From a virus, in IMG/VR virus record IMGVR_UViG_3300002494_000025, positions 62,001 through 126,000 of that record: a DNA stretch of 64,000 nucleotides. The stretch is one strand, 5' to 3'. The notes below the pieces were generated by a model that saw nothing but the letters and a program-made list of their open reading frames with translations, did not search any database and had not been told where the DNA came from. How positions within the stretch are numbered: position 1 is the first letter of the stretch; every line of letters begins with the position of its first letter. The translations under genes and the position numbers were made by a program. Positions 18,466-30,047 of the stretch are shown here, in pieces.

Positions 18466-20577
18466 TCACAAGATATCAATATTATCATCGGTGAATTCTT
18501 CATCTAAAAACACACCATACTATACTTGTATTATGTAAATTGATTGGTTTGTTTGTTCATATTGTTGTATGTATTTTTCGGATTTTTTAACTTTCTATAA
18601 TATCTCTTTTAGTTCGAATTGTATACGTTCTTTTATCTATGACACATCAAATTTATATGTTTTGATACGTGTTGTAACATCGATAACATCGGGTATTTGT
18701 TTAACATTTTCAAGTTGATGTGACTAAGTATCGTACATATCTTTCAAAAATGAACGGATGATTGATAAATCAAATTTATAATCCTTATATTGTTCCGAAA
18801 GTTTTTTAACTAAATTGATTCTATTATCTTTTGTGAATTTAATATCTATTGGTAGTTCTAATTGTTTTAACATTTCAATTCTTTCTTCACTAAATTCTTT
18901 TAATAGGTCTTTTACAATATTGTGCATGTTTTTGTTAATCAATGAAAATTTATCACGGTCGACAAGTTTTACCAATTCATCTGAATTTCCTGTTAGTTTT
19001 CTTAGCACAACACCCTCGATTTCTTGTTGTTTTTCATCTGTGATGATATCGTTGACATACTATATTAAAATATCTTTGATATTCAACATATAGTTACTTC
19101 TAACATAGTTCTATAACATCTCCCGGAGTTCTTTTATTTGTTGTCTATATTCTTTTGGAACTCTGTTTAATTTTATTGTTATCTATTCAAAAACTGTTAA
19201 ATCCTTAAATTGGGTAGGAACTGATATATCAGGTATCTCACTTAGTTTTTTGTTCAAGAATTGTTTCAATTCATTGAGGTGTTTTTCAATTTCAGTTTTA
19301 ACTTTAGAGAGGTATTTGTTAATATCGAAATACTCCACAGTATCAACAGACCAAGTTTCAGAGATTTGTTTCTATACAATATCATCATTTTCAAGATCTG
19401 GTACATACTATGTTACGTTCACTGTTATTGGTTCAGTTGATTTAAGTTCTTCATACAGTGATAATAAATCCTTATCAAGTTCATTAATATCGATGTTACT
19501 ATCTGTAAATCGTGGGAGTGGTCTTAAATAGATTGTTTTTGATGTTGAACTATTGTATTTTATTGTGTTTGTGTATAACGTTGATACCAATTCACACTCC
19601 CATTCGATTTGTTTACCATAATATTTGTTAAGATATTTGTCAAAAATATTTTTATATTTTTGATACAATGTAGTAACAAACTATGTCTAACTTCTAATGG
19701 CGTTATACTGTGGGATTTTAGGTATTTCTTTCCAGTTATACCATGGTATCTATTTACCTCCGAACGATTTACGACGGATTGTATATATTTGTCCATTTGT
19801 ATCGATACCGAAGGAAAGGTTCTAAACACCATCGATTTTGATTGATGTTAATAATGGTTCAGTTTCATACAGTATCTATTCAATATAGTCAATGAATTCA
19901 TTTACTGGGATATCTTCAATATGTGAAATTTCAGTTAATAACTATTCTGACACATTCTATTTAGATACATTTCTTTTTGGTTTTGGTGTGAATATATCAT
20001 CACCATATTCTTGTTTTAGGAAGTTAACATACTCTACAATGAGATCAAACAATTGAAGGACTGGTGTTGCAAGTAATTGTTTCTATGTTTCATAATCACC
20101 ATTAAAGAGTGCATTTCTCAGTTTTGTCTAAGAGATTTCATCGTCTGATTCAACATTTCTTGGAAGTTCTTCAACTTTAATTTTGTCACTAAGATTTACA
20201 CGTTTTAATTGTCCTTCATATGTTTGTTTTCTATCAGTTCCACAGTAAACCTTTACGATTTCAATGTCATCATATTTATTCTTTATGTATTCGCTAATAT
20301 TTGGTATATATCCAACATTGAATACTTCAACGATCTAACTTTTATTGTATTTATGTTTTAAATCGTTTATGATAGCTTTAATAAATAGTGTTCTAAGTTC
20401 CTAGTCAAATGGATTTTTGTAGACATCTTGACTTGTTTTACTACCCTATATTATCTATACAATGACAACATCTATATCATTATCTCGGAATGCAACTTCC
20501 AGTAATTTTTGATGCTATTTTGTAACACCTTGGAATCTACCAAGTATTAGTCCACCTCTAAATATTTTTTTATCCAT
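18466..20577 (-). CDS. NMNAT-like nucleotidyltransferase fused to RNA ligase, 703 aa, ~23 TAGs
   Basis: Two enzymes in one chain. The N-terminal ~170 residues have GLILGRFQGVTK*HQKLLE (the GRFQP-xxx-H nucleotide-binding start), KTSQDVYKNPF and IS*TKLRNAL (family ISxTKxR), as in NadR/NMNAT-type transferases. Further on are ligase motifs in order: motif I SIKIDG (KxDG, the AMP-accepting lysine), EWECELV, motif IV EIEGVVLRK and motif V ELVKLVDRDKF. This fits RNA ligases that repair nicked tRNA or other RNA; the first domain could make NAD or another nucleotide cofactor. Start follows AAGGTGGTG. Under the standard code it would be shattered. It lies directly downstream of the terminase gene. Confidence 0.78.
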
Positions 20578-20614
20578 TTATTGACACCACCTTGATATTA
20601 ATTAATTGATTGTT

Positions 20615-22237
20615 TCAAATTTTCAAAATCCAATCATAGTCATTATTGGTTATGTTTTCAGTCTCATTATTTACTTCTTGTTGTTTGTTTTTATTAATGA
20701 TTTTTTTACTCTCTTTTAAGTTTATTCTGAGTATTGTGTTTTCAATATGTTCAAATGTCTATTTTAAATTAATCCGATTTTGTTCAATCAACTGATTTCT
20801 CTAATAATATGCAAATGACAACTACATTACAAGGTCGTCATTATATCCATGTTTTGCTTGTGGTTTACCACCACGGTATACAAAGACTAGTAACTCACTT
20901 ATAATTCTTTCACTTCTGATATTTTCTGGAAATTCAGTAACGTATTCCTTCATCTATTTCAATATTAATGGTCGGGTAATTGCAGTAGTAATGATACCGT
21001 ATGTACGAGTTTGGGATCGTTTTTCGAGATCTTGTGTGTTGATTTTCTATTCTTCTTTTGTACTGGAGATGTATTTGTCGATGAACAAATTTGAATAACC
21101 TTTTTCACGTAGACGTCTTGCAACCTATAATCCCCATCCACCGGTAACTTCTATCTATATCGACTATGTGTTGTAATATTTACCAATCTCTATTAATACA
21201 TCCTAATATTCAACATCTGATATATGTTTACTTGTAAAATCCTATACAACTTTACCATCTTCGTCAATTACAACGAACTAAGACTAGTCATTTGACATTC
21301 CAGAAGCAACGTCTACGCCTATGATATACTATTTATTTTCCTTCACTTCTTCATACATATAAACTTCCCAACCGTTAATTTCAAATGAACTTATTGGTTT
21401 TTGTTGTGACTTTTGTAATTTTTCTAGTGTTACAGAATCCAAGTATGTGTCATTAGATGAAATGAAATGTAACTCTAATTCTTGCATTATTGCAAGATGG
21501 TCATTACCAAGTATTTCACATTGTTGTTTGTACCATGTATCGTCATAATACGGAATATCTCTCCAGTGGAATCTGAACAATGTATATGGTGGGTTATCTG
21601 AATTTATCTACTATTCATAATATCTATAGTAATCATTATCCACACCATTGGGTGTTGAATTGAGGATAATACCCCATGGAATACCAGAATTCTATATCGT
21701 AGCAAGTGTTGGTGCTAACTATTTTAACTATTCTTCAAGATTTGGGACAAACTACTACTCATCTACAATAACAGTTGACAATCTAAAAGAACGAAACGGG
21801 TTATTCGTATTACCCTATCGGATTACACTACCGTTAGAAAAATGGAGAGACTTTTTAAGAGGTCTCTCCAACTTAGGTAACCATGAAATTTTTGATAATT
21901 CGGAAATCTCATACATTTCTTTTATGTCTTGTAAGAATTGGTTTGCTTTATCTTGTTCAATTGATAAGATACCGATATAGTATCTACTATAAAACAACTA
22001 CAACCACAGTGATAATGCTTGTAATGTAGTGGACATACCTGTTTGTCGTGATTTTAACACCAACATCTTATGTTTTTCCAACCATAGTCGAATAAATTCT
22101 TTTTGTTTTTCAAACATTTTAAATGGTACAACACCCATTCTTTGATTAAAAATTTTTATATAATTTTCAATAAAATAAATGGGGTCTGTTTTACATTTTA
22201 AATATTCTTGTATGTTATCGAGTTTTGTATTTTCCAT
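20615..22237 (-). CDS. Terminase large subunit (T4 gp17-like), 540 aa, ~22 TAGs
   Basis: The DNA-packaging motor. The ATPase part has LKSRQTGMSTT (Walker A, residue ~67), NGSVIR*G, then STVIVDE**FVPN (Walker B, TAGs at 21752-21757, where relatives have DE-AA-F or DE-CA-F), and ILNSTPNG, the coupling motif. The RuvC-like nuclease has IIGVDVASG, VVIDE, EY*DVL, IEVTGG and NDDLVM*L. Order and length fit gp17. Many TAGs stand at conserved alanines. Start follows GAGGGGTATGTCGA; the gene ends with TGA 20615. Confidence 0.92.
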
Positions 22238-22249
22238 TCGACATACCCC

Positions 22250-22663
22250 TCAATCAAAACGTATAACTACAAACATCTCTTCCGGTTCTAAAATTATCTG
22301 TGAGGTAAATTCATATGTTTGATATTTAGTTGTTTCTTTTAACATGTTAATATTCTCTTTATCCCGATATATTGTTATCGTTGGTATATGTTTAGATAGA
22401 TAGTTAAACAAATCAATTAGTGACTGTTCAACTTCACTTTCACTTATATTAGTTGATTTTAATATTCTATTGAGAAACTATTCAGATGTAAGAAACTTTC
22501 TAATTTTTAAAGGTAGAGTAATAGACCAAAATTGTGTTGTAAACAAAACTGATACTGATATAATGTGATAATGTAACAAAATTTTAATAAGTGTGGATAA
22601 AAAAATCTCATAATTTGGTAGGTTGTTCATTTGTATACTGATGTGGACGATTTTTTTCAACAT
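22250..22663 (-). CDS. Hypothetical protein, 137 aa, one TAG
   Basis: Starts at the ATG at 22663 and passes a TAG near residue 62 to TGA 22250, 12 bases before the terminase start. The N-terminal half is hydrophobic (LLHYHIISVSVLFTTQF) and the C-terminal half is mixed (ISESEVEQSLIDLFNYL). It occupies the usual position of a terminase small subunit or head-tail connector, but no DNA-binding motif is evident. Not recognised. Confidence 0.6.
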
Positions 22664-22697
22664 CTCAAAACCATTCCTCTATTAGTATAATGTTTGA

Positions 22698-23060
22698 TTA
22701 TTCAAATTGTATTTCAAGTCTATTTGTCTAATAATGTTTAAGACTAACTGTTTGATTGTTGTTTGAAACGTCAGGAAGTTTAATATTGTTATTCATAATC
22801 TGTTGAATAAATTCTTTTAATAATTGTTTCATATCTTTATCAATTACATTGTTTGATAGATCTACAAGTTTGTGAAAGTCAAATGTTCCCAAATCTCTTA
22901 CTGTTGTGTATGTTGTTCTTTTACCGGTTCTTGGGTCCTCCATATATGAATAGAATTTTACTTCAAACAAAATATTTGTTGTTGGCCGACCTATTGAATC
23001 GTACGTAATCTTTGGTTTTATTTTTATCTCTTTAACTTCAATAAGATTAATTTTGTCCAT
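22698..23060 (-). CDS. Hypothetical protein, 120 aa, one TAG near the end
   Basis: Start after AAGGTGGTGAGTATTA. It contains a beta-rich core (IGRPTTNILFEVKFYSYMED) and a helical end (DMKQLLKEFIQQIMNN). TAG at 22728 is followed by nine more sense codons and TAA 22698. Function unknown. Encoded among small genes upstream of the terminase, where head-completion proteins are common. Confidence 0.62.
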
Positions 23061-23123
23061 TAATACTCACCACCTTGTTATAATGAACATAATTTAGATA
23101 AATTGTTATTTGCATGATTGCGA

Positions 23124-23597
23124 TTAATTGTTTGTATCTATTGTATCTACAGATTTTCTTTTTCTTTTGTTTGTAGTTTGTTGTTCAGATTGTTTTTCTT
23201 TAGTTGTTTCTGTTGTTTCTGTGGTGGGTATTGATTCAGATTGTATTTCAGTGTTGTTAACATTAGATTCAACTGATAGTTCAACGTTTTCTTTAACGGG
23301 TTCTTGTGATTCAGACTGAGGTTCTACTGTTTCAATCACTTCTGTAGTTGTTGGTTCATGATTTTCCTCTGTTTCCACTTTTTCAACCTCGGGTTCAGAT
23401 GGTATTTCTGTAGTGGGTGTTGATTCTACAGATTGGACTGTTGTTGTAAGTAGTTCAAATGCTTCGGGTTTCATTTTATATACGGTCTCATCGATTTCGT
23501 ACTGTTGATTTGCAAAAAATACTAAAACTTTAAACAATCCTTCATCGTTGTAAAATATTTGTGTGTTTTTAGTACACAACACCTTAACATTTGCCAT
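23124..23597 (-). CDS. Low-complexity E/T/S/V-rich protein, 157 aa
   Basis: The start follows a GGGGGGTAATC ribosome binding site. Residues 1-50 form a small ordered domain (MANVKVLCTKNTQIFYNDEG); the rest is a long acidic Glu-Thr-Ser-Val-rich stretch ending in a basic patch (NKRKRKSVD). No TAG, although this could be chance in so biased a composition. Such disordered acidic proteins occur among head decoration and scaffolding proteins. Not recognised. Confidence 0.65.
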   Translation of the reverse strand: MANVKVLCTKNTQIFYNDEGLFKVLVFFANQQYEIDETVYKMKPEAFELLTTTVQSVESTPTTEIPSEPEVEKVETEENHEPTTTEVIETVEPQSESQEPVKENVELSVESNVNNTEIQSESIPTTETTETTKEKQSEQQTTNKRKRKSVDTIDTNN

Positions 23598-23648
23598 ACT
23601 TGATTACCCCCCATCTTATGAATGTTTTAGTTTAGACATTGATATTTA

Positions 23649-23663
23649 CATATTTTTAAGTTT
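23649..23663 (-). promoter_or_regulatory. Motif B (late-type) promoter
   Basis: On the minus strand AAACTTAAAAATATG, just upstream of the gene at 23597 and inside the short gap after the gene ending at 23687. Confidence 0.55.
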
Positions 23664-23686
23664 GTTTTAAATTTGACATTGTGGGT

Positions 23687-24064
23687 TTAAAAAATTACTT
23701 TGTTGAAGTTATTACTTTTAGATACACGTTCGTTTTTGATATCATAATAAATAAACTTACTATCATTAGGATTGGGTTTTTCAACACCAAAAACATAGAA
23801 ATATATATTATCAGAATAGTCGTTTATATTGACACGGTGACGCTTCTAATATTTAAAATTATCACCATGAATTATAGTGAATGGAAAATCAACTGGTCGA
23901 CGATTGTAATAGAAAAATCTCACAATTAAAGACAGACTGTCTCTTTGTGTTAACCAGTATTTTGACAGAAAGTCATCAAGTTCATGAAAGTTTTTGAAAA
24001 TGAATACAAGGTTCTCCTTATCATTTGTTAAATTTGTCTTTACGATAAATTCAACTTTTTCCAT
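23687..24064 (-). CDS. Hypothetical protein, 125 aa, one TAG
   Basis: The start at 24064 (MEKVEFIVK) is preferred to a GTG three codons upstream because of its spacing from GGGGGT. One TAG at 23846 is read through to TAA 23687. Alternating hydrophobic and charged stretches (NLVFIFKNFHELDDFLSKY) suggest an alpha/beta fold. No family recognised. Part of the minus-strand late-type cluster leading to the terminase. Confidence 0.6.
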
Positions 24065-24083
24065 GTAAACCACATACCCCCTA

Positions 24084-24713
24084 TCAATATTTTTGGTTAC
24101 TATCCTGGTTATTGATTTTTTCTAAATATTCAAAAACATCCTCACTGTTAGAAAAATCATATGTTTTATTATATACTTCATTTTCGTCAATATATGTATT
24201 ATTTTCAATTGTAGTCATAGTATTACCAACAAGACCAGTAGATTTGATTTGTTTGTAACCATTTATTAACATTCGTCTCAATAAAGTATCAAAGTCGGTC
24301 TCCAGATTTTCATTTTCGTTTAGAATATCATCTACGACTGTCTTATTTATCACAGTATCATTTGATTGTGTATTTGTAAGTATATATTCGAATAAAATTT
24401 TTAGGTATGTATCATTAAGAACATATAAAACCATAGATTCATTAACTCCATCGAATACAACCTTGGTAAAATGTGAGGAATCCTATTCATCAACACTGTC
24501 CTCACAGTAGTTGTATTTATTTAGTATACTAGTGTCAACCGTGTGTGATTGTATGAATGAATTAATTATGTTAATTAAATTGGGATGTCCAATTATCTAT
24601 TTGTATGTATCCAAAAATTTAAACACAGACTTTTTTAAATTTGTTACATTTTGTAAATACATTTGTTTAATTATATTACACATTGTCTGTATAAATGTAT
24701 TATCTGGTGACAT
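24084..24713 (-). CDS. Hypothetical protein, 209 aa, two TAGs
   Basis: The ATG at 24713 follows GGTGGGATATAGGA. TAGs occur near residues 39 and 77; the frame ends at TGA 24084. The protein is mainly helical with an acidic C-terminal half (NENENLETDFDTLLRRML). A motif B promoter lies about 40 bases upstream, so this is the head of the minus-strand cluster. Not recognised; a terminase small subunit or neck role is possible from its place only. Confidence 0.6.
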
Positions 24714-24753
24714 TCCTATATCCCACCTTTCGATTTTGTCAATAGTTTAAACA

Positions 24754-24766
24754 CATTATTAAGTTT
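24754..24766 (-). promoter_or_regulatory. Motif B (late-type) promoter
   Basis: On the minus strand AAACTTAATAATG, identical to the consensus, facing the gene at 24713. Confidence 0.72.
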
Positions 24767-24795
24767 ATTGTTTTTTAACTGATATTAACATTAAC

Positions 24796-24810
24796 CAAAC
24801 TTATAAACAG
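24796..24810 (+). promoter_or_regulatory. Motif B-like promoter
   Basis: CAAACTTATAAACAG, a weaker form of the motif, facing the tail tube gene. It sits back to back with the copy at 24754-24766. Confidence 0.45.
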
Positions 24811-24826
24811 GTGGTGATGTATAATT

Positions 24827-25318
24827 ATGGCTTTAATTGAAAATATTATTAGTCGGTACAAAACACAGACACTTGAGAATGCAAATAAAAATGTATTATA
24901 CGATTTTCAGGTGGAGATTGATCCCCCACCCTCAAATAAGGTATCTAAAGATATAACAAATTATGTCATATCGATATCTTCCATACCGTCATATTCACTA
25001 AATATGGATAACATAAACATTGGTGGACTATTTGAATTTGTTTTTCCAAAATCTTTGACTGTTACAGGAACATTATCACTTACGATTTTAGATTCACATA
25101 GTTACGATTTCTATAAAAATTATGTATACGATTGTTTCATCAACCAAAAAATTTTTACAATTACTCTTATGATAACAAATTTGGGAAGATATGTGTTTTA
25201 TGGATAGAAAATTTTGAAAATACCAGATCTGTCATTTGAATTGGTTGGTAACGGTCCAAGTCCTCTGCAATATACACTTGATATAGATTACAACAGGTTT
25301 ACCTTTTCGTTTGAATAA
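24827..25318 (+). CDS. Tail tube protein (gp19-like), 163 aa, one TAG
   Basis: Forms the inner tube of contractile tails. The size (163) and the pattern fit gp19-type proteins: a flexible N-terminus, YDFQVEIDPPP, then ISSIPSYSL, a glycine-containing loop, LTVTGTLSLTILDS, and FYKNYVYDCF where relatives have FYxW. TAG at 25205-25207 follows GRYVFYG, and the C-terminus is FTFSFE. The start follows AGGTGGTGATGTATAATT. Identification is by pattern, not by a unique motif. Confidence 0.55.
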
Positions 25319-25348
25319 TAATTTAATACTGTCAACGAGGTGAGGTTG

Positions 25349-28345
25349 ATGTTAACTAAATATAGTATTGACGATAAAGTTGATTTAAGTAAACTCAATG
25401 AGGTAACAACAAAAATAAAAAATACAAAAACACTGATATATAACTTGACCTTCAATAATGTAAAGAAAAATATTGTTATCGATTTTAGTGATGCAATGTT
25501 CGATTATTCAACAAATTGGTTAATTATAAATACAACCATAAAATAGGGTTATATGAAATATCATAACCAATATATTTTTAATAAAGATGATATTGAACTC
25601 AGAATTCCGATTTTTTATCCATCACAGTATCAAATTGAATTATTACTTTTTAACTGGAATCATATAAATAAAATATTGTCCAATACACAATTTGAACAAA
25701 AAATAGACATATATCTATTAAATAAATTGATATTTTACAATGTTCAAAATGAATTAAATTTGTCTTTGAAGTTAATTGACTCACTTTACATGAATAATCA
25801 GTTTGAAGTTATTGATAAACCTGTTCTTTTTGTTGGTGTATATGATCAAAATACTAACTACGGATATGTAGTATTAAACGATAGTAACATATTGACACTC
25901 TACTATAAACGAGATGGTAATATTATACAATTTGACAAACCACTTGATATTTTGAATAGTTTGAAATAGAACAGTACTATTGAACTTTATAATGTTACAT
26001 TTACAAATATGTACACTGATATGAACTTGGGGAATGTGTTCAAAAGCTTTTTTACTACATTAATACAAAAGAAAACAACCAATATGATATTTGGTACCCA
26101 AGATTTTTATAATTAGTTCAGTTTCAAATATACAATTAATGAGTTTGAAGAAATGTTCAAGAACTTCTTTTTAGAAGATGTTATAGATTATTACAATATC
26201 ATGAACTATAACAAACTATCCTTTAACATCTTTTCATTAAATCAACTTGATATATTACACGACATTACTTTTTTACAAATATCTAAACTGTTACAATTAT
26301 TTAGTGATACCCTTGATTCGAGATATTTGTTGGAGTTTTACAAGTTTTACATAAACAACAAGGACTTTATAAACTTTTATATATTGTATCCACAATTTAC
26401 TGAGTTATTTAAAATGTTTGACGATGTCTTTGTAAAATATGGATTTAACTACATCCAATAGCAAAATATCATTGATAATTTGTTGATTAACGATGAATCA
26501 TTTGTTGATGTTATTTCTACATGTGTTTTATATTTCACAAACATGTCCAATCTACGAATTAAATTTACAAGTACTGATATATAGGAATTAACAAATGAAA
26601 CTACATTAAAATCTTTGATTTATGTAAAAAATTTTTTTGGTGAAAATATTCTTGACAATATCAGTCCAGAATTGGCATAGTTACTAACATTGTTTGATAT
26701 TACATACTTTATTAATAATTCAATTCTTTCATATAACGTATTATCTGAAATGGTACTAAAAGACAATGTTGTATCTATAACAAAAAACCCACATGTTAGT
26801 GGTTCATTACATAATAATAATATTTTCAATATGTTGGGATACCCATCATCAATTTGTACTGTTGACATGAATTATACGTCCAAACAATTAACTAGAAAAA
26901 AATTCATTACTAGTATTTTCATTGTAACAAACCCAGTAAACTTACCAACTCCTCTAACAGAAAACAATTTACCAAATCTTGCTTTGTTTTCACCGTATAA
27001 TACTTTGGAAATTAAACCTGATACGTTTATGAAATCACTGGTTGTTGATTTGAATACTCAGATTGTTCAACAATCAAAGAGTTATGTTCTTATTGATATG
27101 AAGTACGTCACAAAAGAAAGTAGACAGGTTTATATACCTGCCTATGAACCATTATCGTTATATAACCAATATAATGTTACTGAAATTACACTTCAAAATA
27201 TGTCAACATTACAGTCAATTCTAAACTTGTTTAAACAGTATAACATGTTGGAAATATTTAAAACATTCTATATGTTCTTTAACAACATGACTATTAAAGT
27301 CAGTCATGTGAGTGATAAAGATAATACTTTTAATAACGTACTACTTCAACTACATAATACAAAAACAAATGATGACTTATATGTACACATTCATAATGAC
27401 CAAGTTTTTGTAAACAATCACCCACTTTCAACGTACGAAAAATCAGATATTAAGTAGATATGTTCATAGATTAGAAGTAATTCACTTAAGTCAGTCTTTA
27501 TACTTGATAATGTAATTGATCCTAATCGTGTTATTGTTGTTTCTATAAATTACAATCTATTATCAAAAGAGTTCAGTATTGAACTTTCAAATGTTGTCAT
27601 ATTCTACAATGAATTTTCAAATGAGGTCTATTATTATTACAAAACATACAAACGAAATGTTAACATAATTGTAATGAATTATAATGTTAAAAACAATCCA
27701 ATACCACATCCACCAGTATAGACATATAGTAATGGTGTATTGGCAACAAATGATGGACTTAATTTAATTGTTGACAAAATATTTGAAAAACCACTTAATG
27801 AGACATCTTTTGGTGTACCGTCTAGAACAAATGAACTTGATATTGTCAGACTTGTAAACACATTGGAAAATATTCTACCAAATAGTGTTTTGAATACACT
27901 AATAACAAATTTCAACCAACTGAAGTACAAGATATTTGATGATTTTACAACTTATAAACAATTGTCCGACATTTTAAACATTTTCACAAGTACACAACGA
28001 CAAACACTATTATAGATTGTAAAAGATATTATTAAAAATACAATTCCAAATTATTCATCTGGTATCGTAATAAATGACAGTTTTGTGAAGGATGTCATTT
28101 TACCATAGGTTTTTAATAACCCAAACCTTGTAAATACACTTACAAGTAATGGGTTTAATGTAAACAACCCAGATGTGATGAACACAATTGTGGAAACAAT
28201 ATTAGTTGAATAGAAAAATTTACAAGACGTAATAAAATAGGCAATTATTTTTAACCAACCCATTGATTCATCACTTCTCAATAACTAGATGTTACTCAAC
28301 ATGTTACTAAATTATTGTGTTGCGTGTTCTGGTAATAACCATTGA
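25349..28345 (+). CDS. Large structural protein, 998 aa, ~14 TAGs
   Basis: The start at 25349 follows GAGGTGAGGTTG. The frame stays open for 999 codons only if about 14 TAGs are sense; it ends in TGA 28343. The protein is rich in Asn, Tyr, Phe and Leu, with helical N-terminal parts (IYLLNKLIFYNVQNELN) and a more beta-rich centre (RQVYIPAYEPLSLYNQ). Not recognised. Encoded between tube and hub-like genes, so a baseplate or tail-tip component is likely. Confidence 0.7.
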
Positions 28346-28356
28346 GGTGATACATA

Positions 28357-29919
28357 ATGTTTGGATTAGTCCTATAGGTTGGAATATAGATTGGTGTCTA
28401 GAAATAGATCTTTGATAAAAAGGGACAACCAAAACCAGTAGTATCATCACAACCACCATCTTCACAACGACCAAAAACACCAAAACTTGATGTAATTAAA
28501 AACGTACGTGATGATGATAATAGACAACGGTATAAATATAGACCAAATCCAATATTTATTCCACGTCAAACCATCAAAAAACCACAATTTTATAATGAAC
28601 TTGATATAAAGGAAAAAATAAGGACGTAGTTCAAAAGAAATCACAGTGTAAATAAACCTATTTTTACATTACCCACAAATAATAAACGTACTTATATTGT
28701 TCCAAAGTTTACACGTAAACCAATTATATCGGTTCGTAACGTTTCTATCAAAAGAACTACTACAGTACCAAAAACTAGTCCAAATGATTACACATACTTT
28801 CTTTTTTCTAAACACCTCACTAACAATACCATTGATGTCAGAATTGAATTTATAGTAAATGACACCAAGTCTATATATGTTGATCCTTTACATATAAAAT
28901 ACTTTAGAGAATATTTGACATTTACAAAATATACAAACACATATATATTACGAATATTGTCACCATCAATGTTTTTGTACCGTGATTTGTTGGACAAGAA
29001 TAACAAAATTAGAATCAAAGTAACAATCTATGATAATAACAATAAAATTTTTGAAAACACTTACATTCCACTCTCAATAGTTTCTAATATCGTAGATGTA
29101 AATAGTATTGATGGCGGGAATAATTCAAATGTCATTTTTGATATTACAATGGTATCTGAACTGTTTTTGAAAATGTACAAAAACTATACATTTAGAAAGT
29201 ATGTCGGTATGACACCGGAAGAAATTTTACACAACTTGTAGAAATCTTATAACTACACTGCCAAAACAACTAATACCACAATTACCACCAACAACATTAT
29301 CTATAAATATTCGAATATGAATGATATTGATTTTTTAAAATACTTATCAAATATTGCAAAATCTGAATCTAACCCAACTGTTACTTCAATATTTGATATA
29401 TATCACTTCTATGTCCATGATAATAGTCTTTTATCTGTTAACACTAATTATTTTAAAAATAATCCAATCATAATCGATAGTTAGTATGTACCATATTTAA
29501 AAACAACAAACTACGTATATAATACAGTTCCCCAATTGAATGAACTGTTAGTATTGTCATATGATGTTGAAAAAATTAATCTGTTAACAAACAACATAAC
29601 CAATCAATCTGATATGTTTGATAATGGACATGTGTATAGAAATAGTTTCGTGATGTTTAATAATAATGATGTACCAATTGAATTGGAAATGATCAAAAAG
29701 AATAGAAAAAAATTTAACATTTTACAAAATACCATGATTGTGGTTATCCCAATTAACATTCCAAATCTTACCGTGTTTAGTTACATTAAAGTGGTTAACG
29801 ACATTTAGATACAAAAACTTGGGTTCCAAGAAGGTATTGTACTAGGTTACTTTGCTGATGTACATAATACAGAAAGTTTGCTTTTTACAACAGTACTGAT
29901 TATACATAAATTGAAATGA
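28357..29919 (+). CDS. Baseplate hub-like protein (gp27/gpD type), 520 aa, eight TAGs
   Basis: The start follows GAGGTGATACATA. The first ~20 residues carry four TAGs; with alanine they read as a hydrophobic helix (MFGLVL-A-VGI-A-IGV-A-K-A-IF), while glutamine would ruin it. A basic, Pro-rich linker follows. Near residue 290 is YVGMTPEEILHNL, then IIYKYSNMNDIDFLKYLSN, resembling the QxxxTDxxFLxxLA region of gpD/gp27 hub proteins. The hub forms the tail-tip platform. Ends at TGA 29917. The hydrophobic start is unusual for a hub and may be a signal anchor or a plug inside the tube. Confidence 0.45.
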
Positions 29920-29991
29920 TTAAGATGACCAATTGGAGAACAAAGTGTATGTAAAACTATATATATGACTTAACCGGGGATTTTACTTTTC

Positions 29992-30004
29992 AAACTTAAA
30001 AATG
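29992..30004 (+). promoter_or_regulatory. Motif B (late-type) promoter
   Basis: AAACTTAAAAATG about 45 bases before the giant fibre gene. Confidence 0.7.
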
Positions 30005-30047
30005 AATTACATCAAAATTAATAAAGTAAAATTGAGGTGATAATAAT

